Shown here piece by piece: positions 46,072 to 54,187 of a stretch of DNA of 64,000 bases. Within the stretch, counting starts at the first letter, position 1. Each line of letters opens with the position of its first letter. The DNA is from CAZXEU01 sp965207385 (GTDB taxonomy: Bacteria > Bacteroidota > Rhodothermia > Rhodothermales > Bin80). The translations under genes and the position numbers were made by a program. The stretch is taken from positions 1-64,000 of the forward strand of contig CBDBLZ010000016.1 in assembly GCA_965207385.1 (NCBI GenBank), read 5' to 3'. The notes under the pieces were generated by a model, which did not search any database, was not told the DNA's origin, and saw only the letters and a list, made by a program, of their open reading frames with translations.

Positions 46072-47310
46072 TTGGCATTCCACCGGTTTGTAGCTCTTCG
46101 TTATCTCGCGGGAGCGGAGGGACATGAGGAAGGTCGGCGCTTTCTCCGGTTCATCACGTACGCCGCCATAGGCGGTGTGGCGGTGGGCGTGGCTACGCTG
46201 CTGCTGGCGCTTTCCATCGTGCGGGGCTTCAGCCGCGAAATCGAAGCCAAGATCGTCGGATTTGGTGCCCACGTCCAGGTGGAGAACATCCGCCACGCTC
46301 CATTGGAGCATGCACTGTCCATGACGGAGTCTCTTGACCGGTGGGAATCAGTCGCGCGCATAGACCCCGTAGTCAGCGAATTCGCACTGCTGGGCCGGTC
46401 GCAGACGGACATGGAAGGCGTAAATGTCTGGGGAGCTGTCGAGCTGCCGTCCTATGTCCGTGGCCAACTCGTCGACGGTACATCCGAGCTGGCCTCCGAA
46501 AACGGCTCGGACCACAATCTTGTCGTGGGACGCGAGCTTGCCTCTCAACTCTCGCTGGAGGTCGGCGACAGGGTAACGGTCTTCTCGACACGGGGCATGC
46601 AGCTGGGCTCGGGCCTTGCTATCCGGCCCAAGGTCAAACAATTCACCATCACCGGAATTTTCGAAACGTTTCTGGCCGATTTTGACGAGACGTACGTCTT
46701 CACGGAGATCGACGTGGCCAGAAGCCTTCTGGACTACGGACCGGAGGAGGCCACGAGGCTGGATCTGACACTGGCTACGCCCGATTCAGCGGACGCGGTC
46801 GCCCGGGCCGTGGAGCAGGAGTTCGGCTTTCCTGTCATGGCGAGAACCATCTTCCAGGTCTACCGGGGGCTGTTTGCCTGGATAGAACTGCAAGAGGCCA
46901 TTATTCCGTTCGTGGTCGGCGTGATGATTCTTGTTGCGGCATTCAATATTGTCGGGACGCTGCTCATGGTGATTCTCGAGAAGGCAAGGGAAATCGGTAT
47001 CCTGGCCAGCATGGGAGCATCAGGCAGGAGCATTCGGCGGCTGTTCCTGTGGCTGGGAATGCACGTGGGCCTCATCGGGACCGCGATAGGTATCGCACTC
47101 GCTTCGATCCTGGCCCTTGTCCAAATCAGGTACGGCGTAATCCCACTTCCGGCTGACGCGTACTACATGGACAAGGCGCCGGTTGCCCTTGCACCGATGG
47201 ATTTCGTCGCCGTGAGTGCGGTCTCGATTGCCCTTTGCCTGGTCGCCTCCTACATCCCGGCAAGGGTGGCCTCCCGCATTTCTCCGCTGAACATCATTCG
47301 ATTCGGTTGA
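46072..47310 (+). CDS. LolC/LolE-type ABC transporter permease
   Basis: This 412-residue protein has the FtsX/MacB-type layout. One membrane span lies at about 25-50, followed by a large periplasmic domain (about 52-280) and three C-terminal spans. The N-terminus FHRFVALRYLAG and the EKAREIGILASMGASGRSIRRLF loop are typical of the lipoprotein-releasing LolC/E family. The best start is a TTG at 46072, which places the family N-terminus correctly. No LolD ATPase gene is adjacent, so the ATPase is encoded elsewhere. Confidence 0.85.
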   Translation: MAFHRFVALRYLAGAEGHEEGRRFLRFITYAAIGGVAVGVATLLLALSIVRGFSREIEAKIVGFGAHVQVENIRHAPLEHALSMTESLDRWESVARIDPVVSEFALLGRSQTDMEGVNVWGAVELPSYVRGQLVDGTSELASENGSDHNLVVGRELASQLSLEVGDRVTVFSTRGMQLGSGLAIRPKVKQFTITGIFETFLADFDETYVFTEIDVARSLLDYGPEEATRLDLTLATPDSADAVARAVEQEFGFPVMARTIFQVYRGLFAWIELQEAIIPFVVGVMILVAAFNIVGTLLMVILEKAREIGILASMGASGRSIRRLFLWLGMHVGLIGTAIGIALASILALVQIRYGVIPLPADAYYMDKAPVALAPMDFVAVSAVSIALCLVASYIPARVASRISPLNIIRFG

Positions 47311-47516
47311 CGGGCGCTGCGTGCCCTGTCCAACGATGTACAGGAAGGGCCCACCCTTGCCGACTGAGCTATTGTGCTACTACTTTAGGCAACGGAGACT
47401 ATGATCCGGCAACCGTTGGCCGCCGTGCCGTCTGCAGGGCTCCGCGAAGCCTTCCAGAAACCATATACTGCCTCCGGCTGTTTTGAGGCAAGTTCCACTT
47501 GCGGGTATCAGTGGCA

Positions 47517-47777
47517 ATGCGCTCGACTTTGGCTACATTCAGGGTGATCCTCTTCAGCGTTTTGAAGGAGCGCCTGGGGATGCGCGAGCTGGAGTACCAG
47601 GCCCGGTCGCCCATGTCAGTCAGGGAGTTATTGGACGGCCTGGCGTCCCGGCATCCCGCCATCGCGGAGTTTCGCGCAAACGTAAGGCTGGCAGTCAACC
47701 GGACCTACGCCAGGGAAAGCGAGTCCGTGTCCGCCGAGGACGAGATTGCCCTTATCACTCCGGTAAGCGGCGGATAA
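47517..47777 (+). CDS. moaD: Molybdopterin synthase sulfur-carrier subunit
   Basis: This 86-residue ubiquitin-like protein ends in the obligatory Gly-Gly (ITPVSGG), which carries the thiocarboxylate used by molybdopterin synthase. SVRELLDGLASRHPAI and VRLAVNRTYA match MoaD. I prefer the ATG at 47517; a TTG six codons earlier is possible. It is followed after 13 bases by moaE, its enzymatic partner, which rules out ThiS. Confidence 0.88.
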   Translation: MRSTLATFRVILFSVLKERLGMRELEYQARSPMSVRELLDGLASRHPAIAEFRANVRLAVNRTYARESESVSAEDEIALITPVSGG

Positions 47778-47790
47778 AGCGGCACGGGCC

Positions 47791-48225
47791 ATGGGGGAGG
47801 AGCGGGACTGGATTGAGCTGCGAGGCGACATTCTTAGTGAGGGCGAAGTCGTAGCCCGCTTGAGGCATCCGGGTGCCGGTGCTCTCAGCCTGTTTGCGGG
47901 AACCACGCGGCAATTCACGGCCGGCAGAGAGACAGAAAGACTGGAATACGATTGCTACCAAGAGATGGCACTTGCTGAAATGCAGCGGATTGTGCGGGAT
48001 GCGAGATCCAGGTGGCTTTTGCTCCACGTGTGCGTGCTTCACAGGCTGGGCGTGGTCCCGGTAACTGAATCCAGCGTAATTGTTGGCGCATCTAGCGCCC
48101 ATCGCAAGGATGCCTTTCCTGCATGCAGATACCTGATTGACACGCTTAAGGGCCAAGTTCCCATTTGGAAGCGTGAGCACTACGCCGACGGAACTACGGA
48201 GTGGGTAAGCGGCCGTCTTCCCTGA
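47791..48225 (+). CDS. moaE: Molybdopterin synthase catalytic subunit
   Basis: This 144-residue protein is the large subunit of molybdopterin synthase, which inserts the dithiolene sulfurs into precursor Z. Family landmarks include GAGALSLFAGTTRQF, LEYDCYQEMALAEM, HRLGVVPVTESSVIVGASSAHR and the catalytic Lys region QVPIWKREHY. It pairs with moaD. Together with modAB some 44 kb away it shows that the organism makes and uses a molybdenum cofactor. Confidence 0.93.
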   Translation: MGEERDWIELRGDILSEGEVVARLRHPGAGALSLFAGTTRQFTAGRETERLEYDCYQEMALAEMQRIVRDARSRWLLLHVCVLHRLGVVPVTESSVIVGASSAHRKDAFPACRYLIDTLKGQVPIWKREHYADGTTEWVSGRLP

Positions 48226-48506
48226 CCGGACTCGGCGAGGTCGGGTCGCTATTGGAGACGCCACCCCATGAGTATTCAGGCGCAGCGATTCGTACGGACC
48301 AGACCTTCGAAGCCCTGACCCCAAGACTGGGACTAGGGTTGTCCGATCTTAAATCCCGATACATCCCAGACAAGTGCGGCCACCGGTAGTCGTCAATGTC
48401 CGCTTTGTTAGACCGAATTTGATTTAGCCAATTTGAGAGGAAGAATTTAGGAATCAATCCTTTGTCACTTAGGACTGAAACTCAATACTTAGATTGACGT
48501 TCAGGA
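48226..48506. other. AT-rich leader of a toxin-antitoxin locus
   Basis: No gene is seen. From about 48400 onward base composition becomes clearly more AT-rich than the flanking genes, consistent with a transferred segment. A TTGTCA at 48462-48467 followed 17 bases later by ATACTT is a weak promoter candidate for the toxin gene. Confidence 0.35.
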
Positions 48507-48525
48507 AGTAAGTCAATGACTTACT
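48507..48525. promoter_or_regulatory. Palindromic operator candidate before the toxin gene
   Basis: AGTAAGTCA-A-TGACTTACT is a perfect 9-bp inverted repeat around a single central base. It ends seven bases before the ATG of the RelE-type toxin gene. Type II toxin-antitoxin operons are usually autorepressed by the antitoxin, so this is the natural binding site candidate for the HTH protein encoded just downstream. Confidence 0.6.
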
Positions 48526-48532
48526 CCCAAAT

Positions 48533-48849
48533 ATGAGGTTTGTCGAGACAACCCAATTCACAAAACGAATCGTTACGTTACTCAAAGATGACAACTATCG
48601 ACGACTGCAGCGTAAGCTCTGGCGATCTCCTAGAAGGGGCAACAGAATTCGCCAAGCCGGTGGAGCTCGCAAAATCCGCTGGGCCCGGCAGGGCGGTGGC
48701 AAGAGCGGGGAATTCGTGTCATCTACTACTTCAACGAGGAGGAAATGACCTGCTACATGCTTCTGGCGTATGACAAGCGTCAGCAGGACAGCCTTTCGCG
48801 GGCACAAAGACGCCAGTTAAAGGAGCTTATACAGCAGGAATTCAAGTAA
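48533..48849 (+). pseudogene. RelE/HigB-type toxin gene with one-base frameshift
   Basis: The frame from ATG 48533 encodes MRFVETTQFTKRIVTLLKDD and continues through RKIRWARQGGGKSG, the pattern of RelE/HigB-type mRNA interferases. It then leaves the family pattern and stops at 48748. Adding one G to the GGGG run at 48707-48710 restores GGIRVIYYFNEEEMTCYMLL and an ending of LKELIQQEFK with a stop at 48847-48849. The restored protein is 105 residues, the normal size. The toxin is therefore broken by a single-base deletion, or the base was lost in sequencing or assembly. The antitoxin gene follows 34 bases later. Confidence 0.8.
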
Positions 48850-48883
48850 ATCGGGATTGTCAAACGAAATTAGGGTGAGAGCA

Positions 48884-49297
48884 ATGCACACCGAACTCTT
48901 TGATGAGTTGCTCAGCAGTGTCCGGGAGGCGGGAGCAATTCGGCGTGGAGAAAAGCTTCCAAGTCGCCAGTTTCGCTATGCTGGTCCCGTCCTCGTCGAG
49001 GTGGAAGAGGAAGGCGAGGTTACGTGGCGCATTGGAAGTGCAATTACGGATCCGGAATCTCTCGTGGTTGATGGCCACATAGATGCCAAGGCCCTGCGCG
49101 AGGCGCTTCGCCAGCGACAGACTGCGATGGCAGTGCTGCTGGGCGTATCGGTAGGCACTTGGCGCGGATGGGAGCAGGGCCGCCGTTCGCCGCGCGGTCC
49201 GGCACGGAGACTGCTAGAGATCGCAGCAAGGAATCCGCAGGTTCTCCTGGATGCTGGCAAAGCATTTGAGACAGCGGAGTTTAAGTCCGCAGCCTGA
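48884..49297 (+). CDS. HTH-type antitoxin (NadS-like) of RelE-type locus
   Basis: This 137-residue protein starts at ATG 48884, preceded by GGGTGAG; a TTG at 48857 is the alternative. The N-terminus (ELFDELLSSVREAGAIRRGE) is the usual start of antitoxins paired with RelE/HigB toxins. The C-terminal part is an XRE-type helix-turn-helix (RQTAMAVLLGVSVGTWRGWE followed by QGRRSPRGPARRLLEIAARNP). Between them is a beta-like segment (about 33-58) longer than in minimal NadS proteins. Toxin-first gene order is normal for this group. It probably neutralises the toxin and represses the locus through the palindrome upstream. Confidence 0.85.
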   Translation: MHTELFDELLSSVREAGAIRRGEKLPSRQFRYAGPVLVEVEEEGEVTWRIGSAITDPESLVVDGHIDAKALREALRQRQTAMAVLLGVSVGTWRGWEQGRRSPRGPARRLLEIAARNPQVLLDAGKAFETAEFKSAA

Positions 49298-49464
49298 CGG
49301 CCCGTGAGCCAGGTTGTCGCGGGAAAATGCGCCTAGCCTACAATCGGCCCCCCGCAGGAGCGAAGGCATAGGTGGCCCAGCGATTAAATCCGCTTGGCCA
49401 AGACTGGCGCAGTAGATTCTCACCTTCCAGGACTGACGGCAAGAAGAGGATTTGATCGGCTTCG

Positions 49465-50433
49465 CTACCCAGACTGCAGGTAGCGACCTATGGACGCCCG
49501 GATCCGCGCCGCCGGATCCCGACTGGTATCGGGATCAAACGTGAGGCCCGTCACGGACTCATACAATTCGACGTAGCGCCTTGCTACTGATTCGCGGAAT
49601 GCGTCCGGGAGATCGGGGAGGATTTGCCCATCCTGGCCGGAGTAGCCGGCCGCCATCAGCCATTCCCGAACAAACTCCTTGGACAGCTGGCGCTGGGGTT
49701 CACCTTTCTTGAGCAATTCCTCATACGACTCGGCATGAAAGTACCGGGAGCTGTCCGGAGTGTGAACCTCGTCAATAAGGACGTAGCTTTCGTCTGGCGT
49801 CAAGCCGAATTCATACTTGGTGTCAACCAGAATCAGCCCTTGATCCCGGGCCATGGCCGTGCCACGTTCGAACAGCTTGAGAGAGGTAGCCTCCAGGTAG
49901 TCGAAAGTCTCTTCGTCAATCACCCCCTGCGAGATGGCTGCCTCGCGGCTGATGTCCTCGTCATGTCCTTCCTTGGCCTTGGTGGTAGGTGTCAGAATTG
50001 GCTTGGGCAGCCGCTCATTCTGGCTCATGCCCTCGGGAAGCGCCTTGCCGCAGAGTTCGCGCTTGCCGCTGCGATATGTTCGCCACGCGTGGCCCACCAG
50101 GTAGCCTCGAACAATGAATTCCAGGTCGGTAGGCTGACACTGGACGGCCACCGTTACGTTGGGATCGGGTACGGCAACGACGTGATTGGCGATAATGTCG
50201 CGCGTGGCATCAAAGAAATAGGCGGCAAGCTGATTCAGGACCTGCCCCTTGAACGGGATGGTTTGCCGCAGCACCTGGTCAAAGGCGGAGATCCGGTCCG
50301 TGGTAATCAGAATCAGCCGATCTCGCTGGCGGTACGTGTCCCTCACCTTGCCCTGGTACCGGTTGCCGAATTCTTCGTAGTTCGTTCCCCTTATCGTCCG
50401 TTGGAGTTGAGTCTGTAGAATGGAGGTATCCAT
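49465..50433 (-). CDS. purC: SAICAR synthase
   Basis: This 322-residue enzyme of purine biosynthesis joins CAIR and aspartate using ATP. Landmarks are YQGKVRDTY, LITTDRISAFD, VVAVPDPNVT, VRGYLVGHAWRTY, LPKPILTPTTKAKEGHDE and LILVDTKYEFG. Length is that of the longer bacterial and yeast-like type. It lies 11 bases downstream of a LacI-family regulator gene on the same strand, so the two are probably co-transcribed, an unusual arrangement. Confidence 0.95.
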   Translation of the reverse strand: MDTSILQTQLQRTIRGTNYEEFGNRYQGKVRDTYRQRDRLILITTDRISAFDQVLRQTIPFKGQVLNQLAAYFFDATRDIIANHVVAVPDPNVTVAVQCQPTDLEFIVRGYLVGHAWRTYRSGKRELCGKALPEGMSQNERLPKPILTPTTKAKEGHDEDISREAAISQGVIDEETFDYLEATSLKLFERGTAMARDQGLILVDTKYEFGLTPDESYVLIDEVHTPDSSRYFHAESYEELLKKGEPQRQLSKEFVREWLMAAGYSGQDGQILPDLPDAFRESVARRYVELYESVTGLTFDPDTSRDPAARIRASIGRYLQSG

Positions 50434-50444
50434 GCTATCCCGAT

Positions 50445-51500
50445 TCAGTTAACTGGCTGGTTTCGTCGTCGATCGAAGTTACTTGATTCCCGAATCCGCA
50501 GCTCGGGAATGACGCGGTGGTCCACACGTTCCCTGGTCCCGAAGTTATCCAGGCGAAAGAGCAATCGCTCGGCCGCAAGCCTGCCCACGCGCTCCATGTC
50601 CTGGTCGACGCTGGAGAGGCCCACGTAGTAGCTCGTCTTGATATCGTCGTACCCCACCAGGGCAATATCGCCGGGCACGGTCAACCCGGACTCGCGAATG
50701 GCCTTCCAGGCTCCGAATGCCTGGACGTCGCTGCTGGCAAATACGGCTGTGGGCACAGTCTTCAGCTGCAACAATCGTTGCATGGCCTCATAGCCGTGTT
50801 CCTCGCTAAAGCCTCCGTGCTTCTTCGTTGTGCCGCTCTGGATCAGGCTCTCATCCGCGACCAGGCCGCCGGCCTTGAGCGCAGTACGAAAGCCCCTGAC
50901 CCGCTGCAGCTGCAAATGGCTGTCCGTATACGCCCGGATCATGGCGATGCGCTCGTGACCCATCGCCACCAGGTGGCAAATCGCCGCCTTCGTTCCGGCC
51001 GCATTGTCCCAGTAGTAGCAGTCGATCTCCGTGTGGTGGTGACCCACGAGGACCACCGGGGCACGCAATGAGCGGAGCTCCATCGCCAGCTCAACAGTAA
51101 CCGGAACGCCTGCCAGGAGGAGTCCGTCCACGGCACCTCTCTTGAGGACGCGAAGAAGGGTTCCAAGCGGATCCCGAGAGCCCAGATCGAACAGGAGCAG
51201 GTCCAGCTCCCGGTGCAGCAAGGTCGTGCGAACACCCTTCAGGAATTCGTTGTGAAACGGCGTCGTAAACGTCGGAATCGCTATGGCGATGGAGAGGATG
51301 TGCCGCTGCGCAAGCGCCTTTGCACCGCGGTGCGGGCGATATTCCAGGGCACGGATGGCTTCCAATACCCTCATCCGGGTGGTCTTGGCCACGTCCTGCG
51401 AATCGTTCAGTACTCTTGACACCGTGGAGATGCCAACCCCGGCGTAGTCCGCCACATGGTAAATGGTCACGCGTCCAGCGCGGGGTTTATTGTCTGCCAT
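50445..51500 (-). CDS. LacI-family transcriptional regulator
   Basis: This 351-residue regulator has an N-terminal LacI helix-turn-helix and hinge (YHVADYAGVGISTVSRVLN, then RALEYRPHRGAKALA). A periplasmic-binding-protein-like effector domain follows, with VDGLLLAGVPV, GHERIAMIRAY, TAVFASSDVQAFGAWKAIRE and IALVGYDDI. Such regulators respond to sugars or sometimes purines. It is divergent from a sugar-type ABC ATPase gene, with a 15-bp palindrome between, and lies directly upstream of purC. Confidence 0.92.
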   Translation of the reverse strand: MADNKPRAGRVTIYHVADYAGVGISTVSRVLNDSQDVAKTTRMRVLEAIRALEYRPHRGAKALAQRHILSIAIAIPTFTTPFHNEFLKGVRTTLLHRELDLLLFDLGSRDPLGTLLRVLKRGAVDGLLLAGVPVTVELAMELRSLRAPVVLVGHHHTEIDCYYWDNAAGTKAAICHLVAMGHERIAMIRAYTDSHLQLQRVRGFRTALKAGGLVADESLIQSGTTKKHGGFSEEHGYEAMQRLLQLKTVPTAVFASSDVQAFGAWKAIRESGLTVPGDIALVGYDDIKTSYYVGLSSVDQDMERVGRLAAERLLFRLDNFGTRERVDHRVIPELRIRESSNFDRRRNQPVN

Positions 51501-51537
51501 TATCCGACACGATGCCTGGTCACGAAAAGACGGGCCG

Positions 51538-51552
51538 GGCGTAAATTACGCC
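51538..51552. promoter_or_regulatory. Palindromic operator candidate upstream of lacI-type gene
   Basis: GGCGTAA-A-TTACGCC is a perfect 7-bp inverted repeat with one central base. It lies 38 bases before the regulator start codon and 130 bases before the divergent ABC ATPase start. Position and symmetry fit an autoregulatory LacI-family site, possibly controlling both directions. Confidence 0.55.
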
Positions 51553-51682
51553 GTACCGCCTAATGGCATGTTGTAGTAGCTTGAATTTGCAATGCGTCGC
51601 CGGCGAGACCTTTAGCTGTTGCGCAAATCGCCTGCCTGTAGTAGAATCCACGCTTCGCCGCATGTCCAATCCTTGATAGGGT

Positions 51683-52801
51683 ATGGCCCAGGTTGTATTT
51701 GAAAACGTCCGGAAGGTCTTCGACAACGGACTGGTTGCTGTCAACGACGCTTCCTTTTCCGTTCAGGACGGGGAGCTCCTCGTGCTGGTCGGGCCATCCG
51801 GCTGTGGCAAGAGTACGACGCTACGCATGCTGGCAGGCCTTGAAACCGTAACGGACGGCGTCATCCGCATCGGGGGTCGCGTCGTCAATCAGGTGCCTCC
51901 GAAGGATCGGGATATAGCCATGGTGTTCCAGAATTATGCGCTCTATCCCCACATGACGGTATACGACAATGTGGCGTTCGGACTAAAGCTGCGCAAGTAC
52001 TCCAAGAAGGACATCGCCGAACGCGTCGCCCAGGCAGCGGATATTCTTGGCATCCAGGAAATACTGGATCGCAAACCCAAGCAGCTGTCCGGCGGGCAGC
52101 AGCAACGGGTAGCGGTGGGCAGAGCCATAGTCCGAAAGCCCGAGGTCTTTCTTTTCGACGAACCTCTGTCGAATCTGGACGCCAAGCTGCGTGTGCAAAT
52201 GAGGACAGAGATCGCAAAGCTGCACCGCAGCCTCGGTGCCACCATGGTTTACGTGACGCACGACCAGGTCGAAGCCATGACCATGGGGGATCGCATCGTT
52301 GTCATGAAGGAGGGGCACATTCAGCAGATTGCCGAGCCTCTTGCCCTCTACAACCAGCCGGCCAACACCTTCGTTGCGGGATTCATTGGAAGTCCCTCGA
52401 TGAATCTCGTACGCGGAAGGCTCTTGCAGAACGGTAGCCTCCGGTTTTCGTCGTCGTGCGCCTCCATTGAGCTGCCGCTGGGTCCTGCGCGTGTGAGCAG
52501 CCTGACCGCGCATGCCGACAGGGAAGTGGTACTGGGCGTCCGGCCGGAAGACCTCTATGTAGCCGGAAGCCAGGAGGCGCCGGATTCCTCGGAATCGCTG
52601 GAGCTGCCGCTGACCGTCATTGAGCCCATGGGCAATGAGATCTTCGCCTATGCAAGGGCAGGGGAGAATACTCTGGTTGCCCGGGTCAAGCCCCAGCCGC
52701 TGCCAGATCCCGGCTCGACCATACGGCTGGCCGTGGACGTGGACAAGGTGCACTTGTTTGACGGCGAAACGGAGCAGGTCATTGCGTCGGGCGCGGAGTG
52801 A
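51683..52801 (+). CDS. Sugar ABC importer ATPase (UgpC/MsmK/MalK type)
   Basis: This 372-residue ABC ATPase has Walker A GPSGCGKST, Q-loop FQNYALYPHMTVYDN, signature LSGGQQQRVAVGRAIV, Walker B FLFDEPLSNLDAKLR and YVTHDQVEAMTMGD. The C-terminal regulatory domain with FIGSPSMNLVRG and VVLGVRPEDLY is typical of carbohydrate-importer ATPases that can serve several permeases. No permease or binding protein is adjacent, so it is probably a shared ATPase. It is divergent from the LacI regulator. Confidence 0.92.
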   Translation: MAQVVFENVRKVFDNGLVAVNDASFSVQDGELLVLVGPSGCGKSTTLRMLAGLETVTDGVIRIGGRVVNQVPPKDRDIAMVFQNYALYPHMTVYDNVAFGLKLRKYSKKDIAERVAQAADILGIQEILDRKPKQLSGGQQQRVAVGRAIVRKPEVFLFDEPLSNLDAKLRVQMRTEIAKLHRSLGATMVYVTHDQVEAMTMGDRIVVMKEGHIQQIAEPLALYNQPANTFVAGFIGSPSMNLVRGRLLQNGSLRFSSSCASIELPLGPARVSSLTAHADREVVLGVRPEDLYVAGSQEAPDSSESLELPLTVIEPMGNEIFAYARAGENTLVARVKPQPLPDPGSTIRLAVDVDKVHLFDGETEQVIASGAE

Positions 52802-53357
52802 TTTCCTCGTGCTCATGCGCCGGAGCCGGGGTCATTTTCCCGTGGAACCCGCCCGCAAGCGCCAGGGCGCAGGGCCGCGCCTTGCCTGCTGCGAATTGCA
52901 GTAAGCGGATTCATGTCAGAAATGCGGCCGTGGAAGCTGCCTCTTGACCGCAGGACCTTGCGGAGGCCGAAGCGATTTTCCCACAGCGCGTTGGGCACAT
53001 ACTACTTTGCCCCGTCCGCCCGTTAGAATAGGCCCGCCTTGCCCTGAATCGCAGCATTTGCAGTTCGCCGCTTACCTGCGGAGGCCTGCAGCAAGGCTCA
53101 CCATGGAGCATTCCTATATGGCTACGGGCAGATTCCTGACCGTTACTGCCAATGTAAATCGGCTCGGACGAATGTGTCAGGCATGGACGGGCCAATGCAG
53201 TTTCCGGGCATTGCCGCGAACAGATGATCGCTTAAATGACTTCCGCGACTGATGCTATCCTGGCTCAAATCAATCTCTTTACCGGGCTCGGATTCAGTCC
53301 TCATCGCAGGCGAGCCAAAGAGCTGAGCCGCTTCGAGACCAATGCAGACAGGTAACC
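52802..53357. other. Intergenic gap, no feature recognised
   Basis: These 556 bases hold only short frames without domain similarity, the longest apparent start-to-stop plus-strand frames being under about 100 codons. The promoter for the downstream ABC-2 exporter should lie here, but I could not identify it. Confidence 0.4.
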
Positions 53358-54149
53358 GTGAATATGGAAACTGATCAGGACGGCCAGCTGGCCGGAACAA
53401 ATGGCACCCCAGGTCCGCCACACCCGATGCTGGAGGCCAGGGACCTTTCCAAGCGATATGAAGATGGCCAGCTTGCGCTGGACAGGCTCTCCATGGAAGT
53501 GTGGTCCGGCCAGATCTACGTCATGCTTGGCGGAAACGGCGCCGGCAAGACCACAGCTATCAACCTGTTCCTGAACTTCATCGAACCAACCGATGGCGAG
53601 GCGCGGGTAGACAATATCGTGACGCACGAATATCCGCTGGAAGCCAAGAAGCGGCTGGCCTACGTGTCAGAAAACGTCATGCTGTACCCGAATTTCACGG
53701 CGGTGCAAAACCTCGACTTCTTTGCGCGTCTCGGCACGGACCGGAAATTCACCAGGGACGAGTACCGCGATGTGCTGCGTCGCGTCGGTCTGCAGGAAGA
53801 GGCACACCATCGCCGGCTCAAGGGGTTTTCGAAAGGGATGCGACAAAAGTGTGGCATTGCGATCGCGATCCTAAGGGATGCTCCGGCGATCTTGCTGGAT
53901 GAGCCCACGAGCGGTCTGGATCCGAAGGCTGCCTTTGAATTTATCCATCTCCTTTTGTCACTGCGTGAGGAAGGCAAGGCAATTCTCATGTCGACGCACG
54001 ACATCTTCAGAGCCAAGCGCTTGGCGGACCAGGTGGGCATAATCAACGAAGGACGCCTGGTTATGCAGAAGAGCCGCGCCGAGCTTGTGGACGAAGACCT
54101 GGAGAAGCTGTATGTCCACTACATAGCAGGCGAAACGCAGGCTGCCTGA
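53358..54149 (+). CDS. ABC-2 type exporter ATPase
   Basis: This 263-residue ATPase has Walker A GGNGAGKTT, a signature variant FSKGMRQKCGIAIAIL, Walker B ILLDEPTSGLD and switch His in LMSTHDIFRAK. The divergent signature and short C-terminus fit ABC-2 exporters such as those linked to DUF3526 or Nos-type permeases. Start is a GTG at 53358, or the ATG two codons later. It precedes two large permease genes by 38 and 30 bases, so the three genes form one exporter operon. The transported substrate is unknown. Confidence 0.88.
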   Translation: MNMETDQDGQLAGTNGTPGPPHPMLEARDLSKRYEDGQLALDRLSMEVWSGQIYVMLGGNGAGKTTAINLFLNFIEPTDGEARVDNIVTHEYPLEAKKRLAYVSENVMLYPNFTAVQNLDFFARLGTDRKFTRDEYRDVLRRVGLQEEAHHRRLKGFSKGMRQKCGIAIAILRDAPAILLDEPTSGLDPKAAFEFIHLLLSLREEGKAILMSTHDIFRAKRLADQVGIINEGRLVMQKSRAELVDEDLEKLYVHYIAGETQAA

Positions 54150-54187
54150 TCCATCCGGCGCCGCTTGGCGCTAAGAGCACTGGGCCC

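Noticed and set aside
48540..48773. Second frame through the toxin gene
   Set aside because: It is a shadow of the RelE-type frame; the toxin similarity follows the 48533 frame and resumes after a one-base shift.
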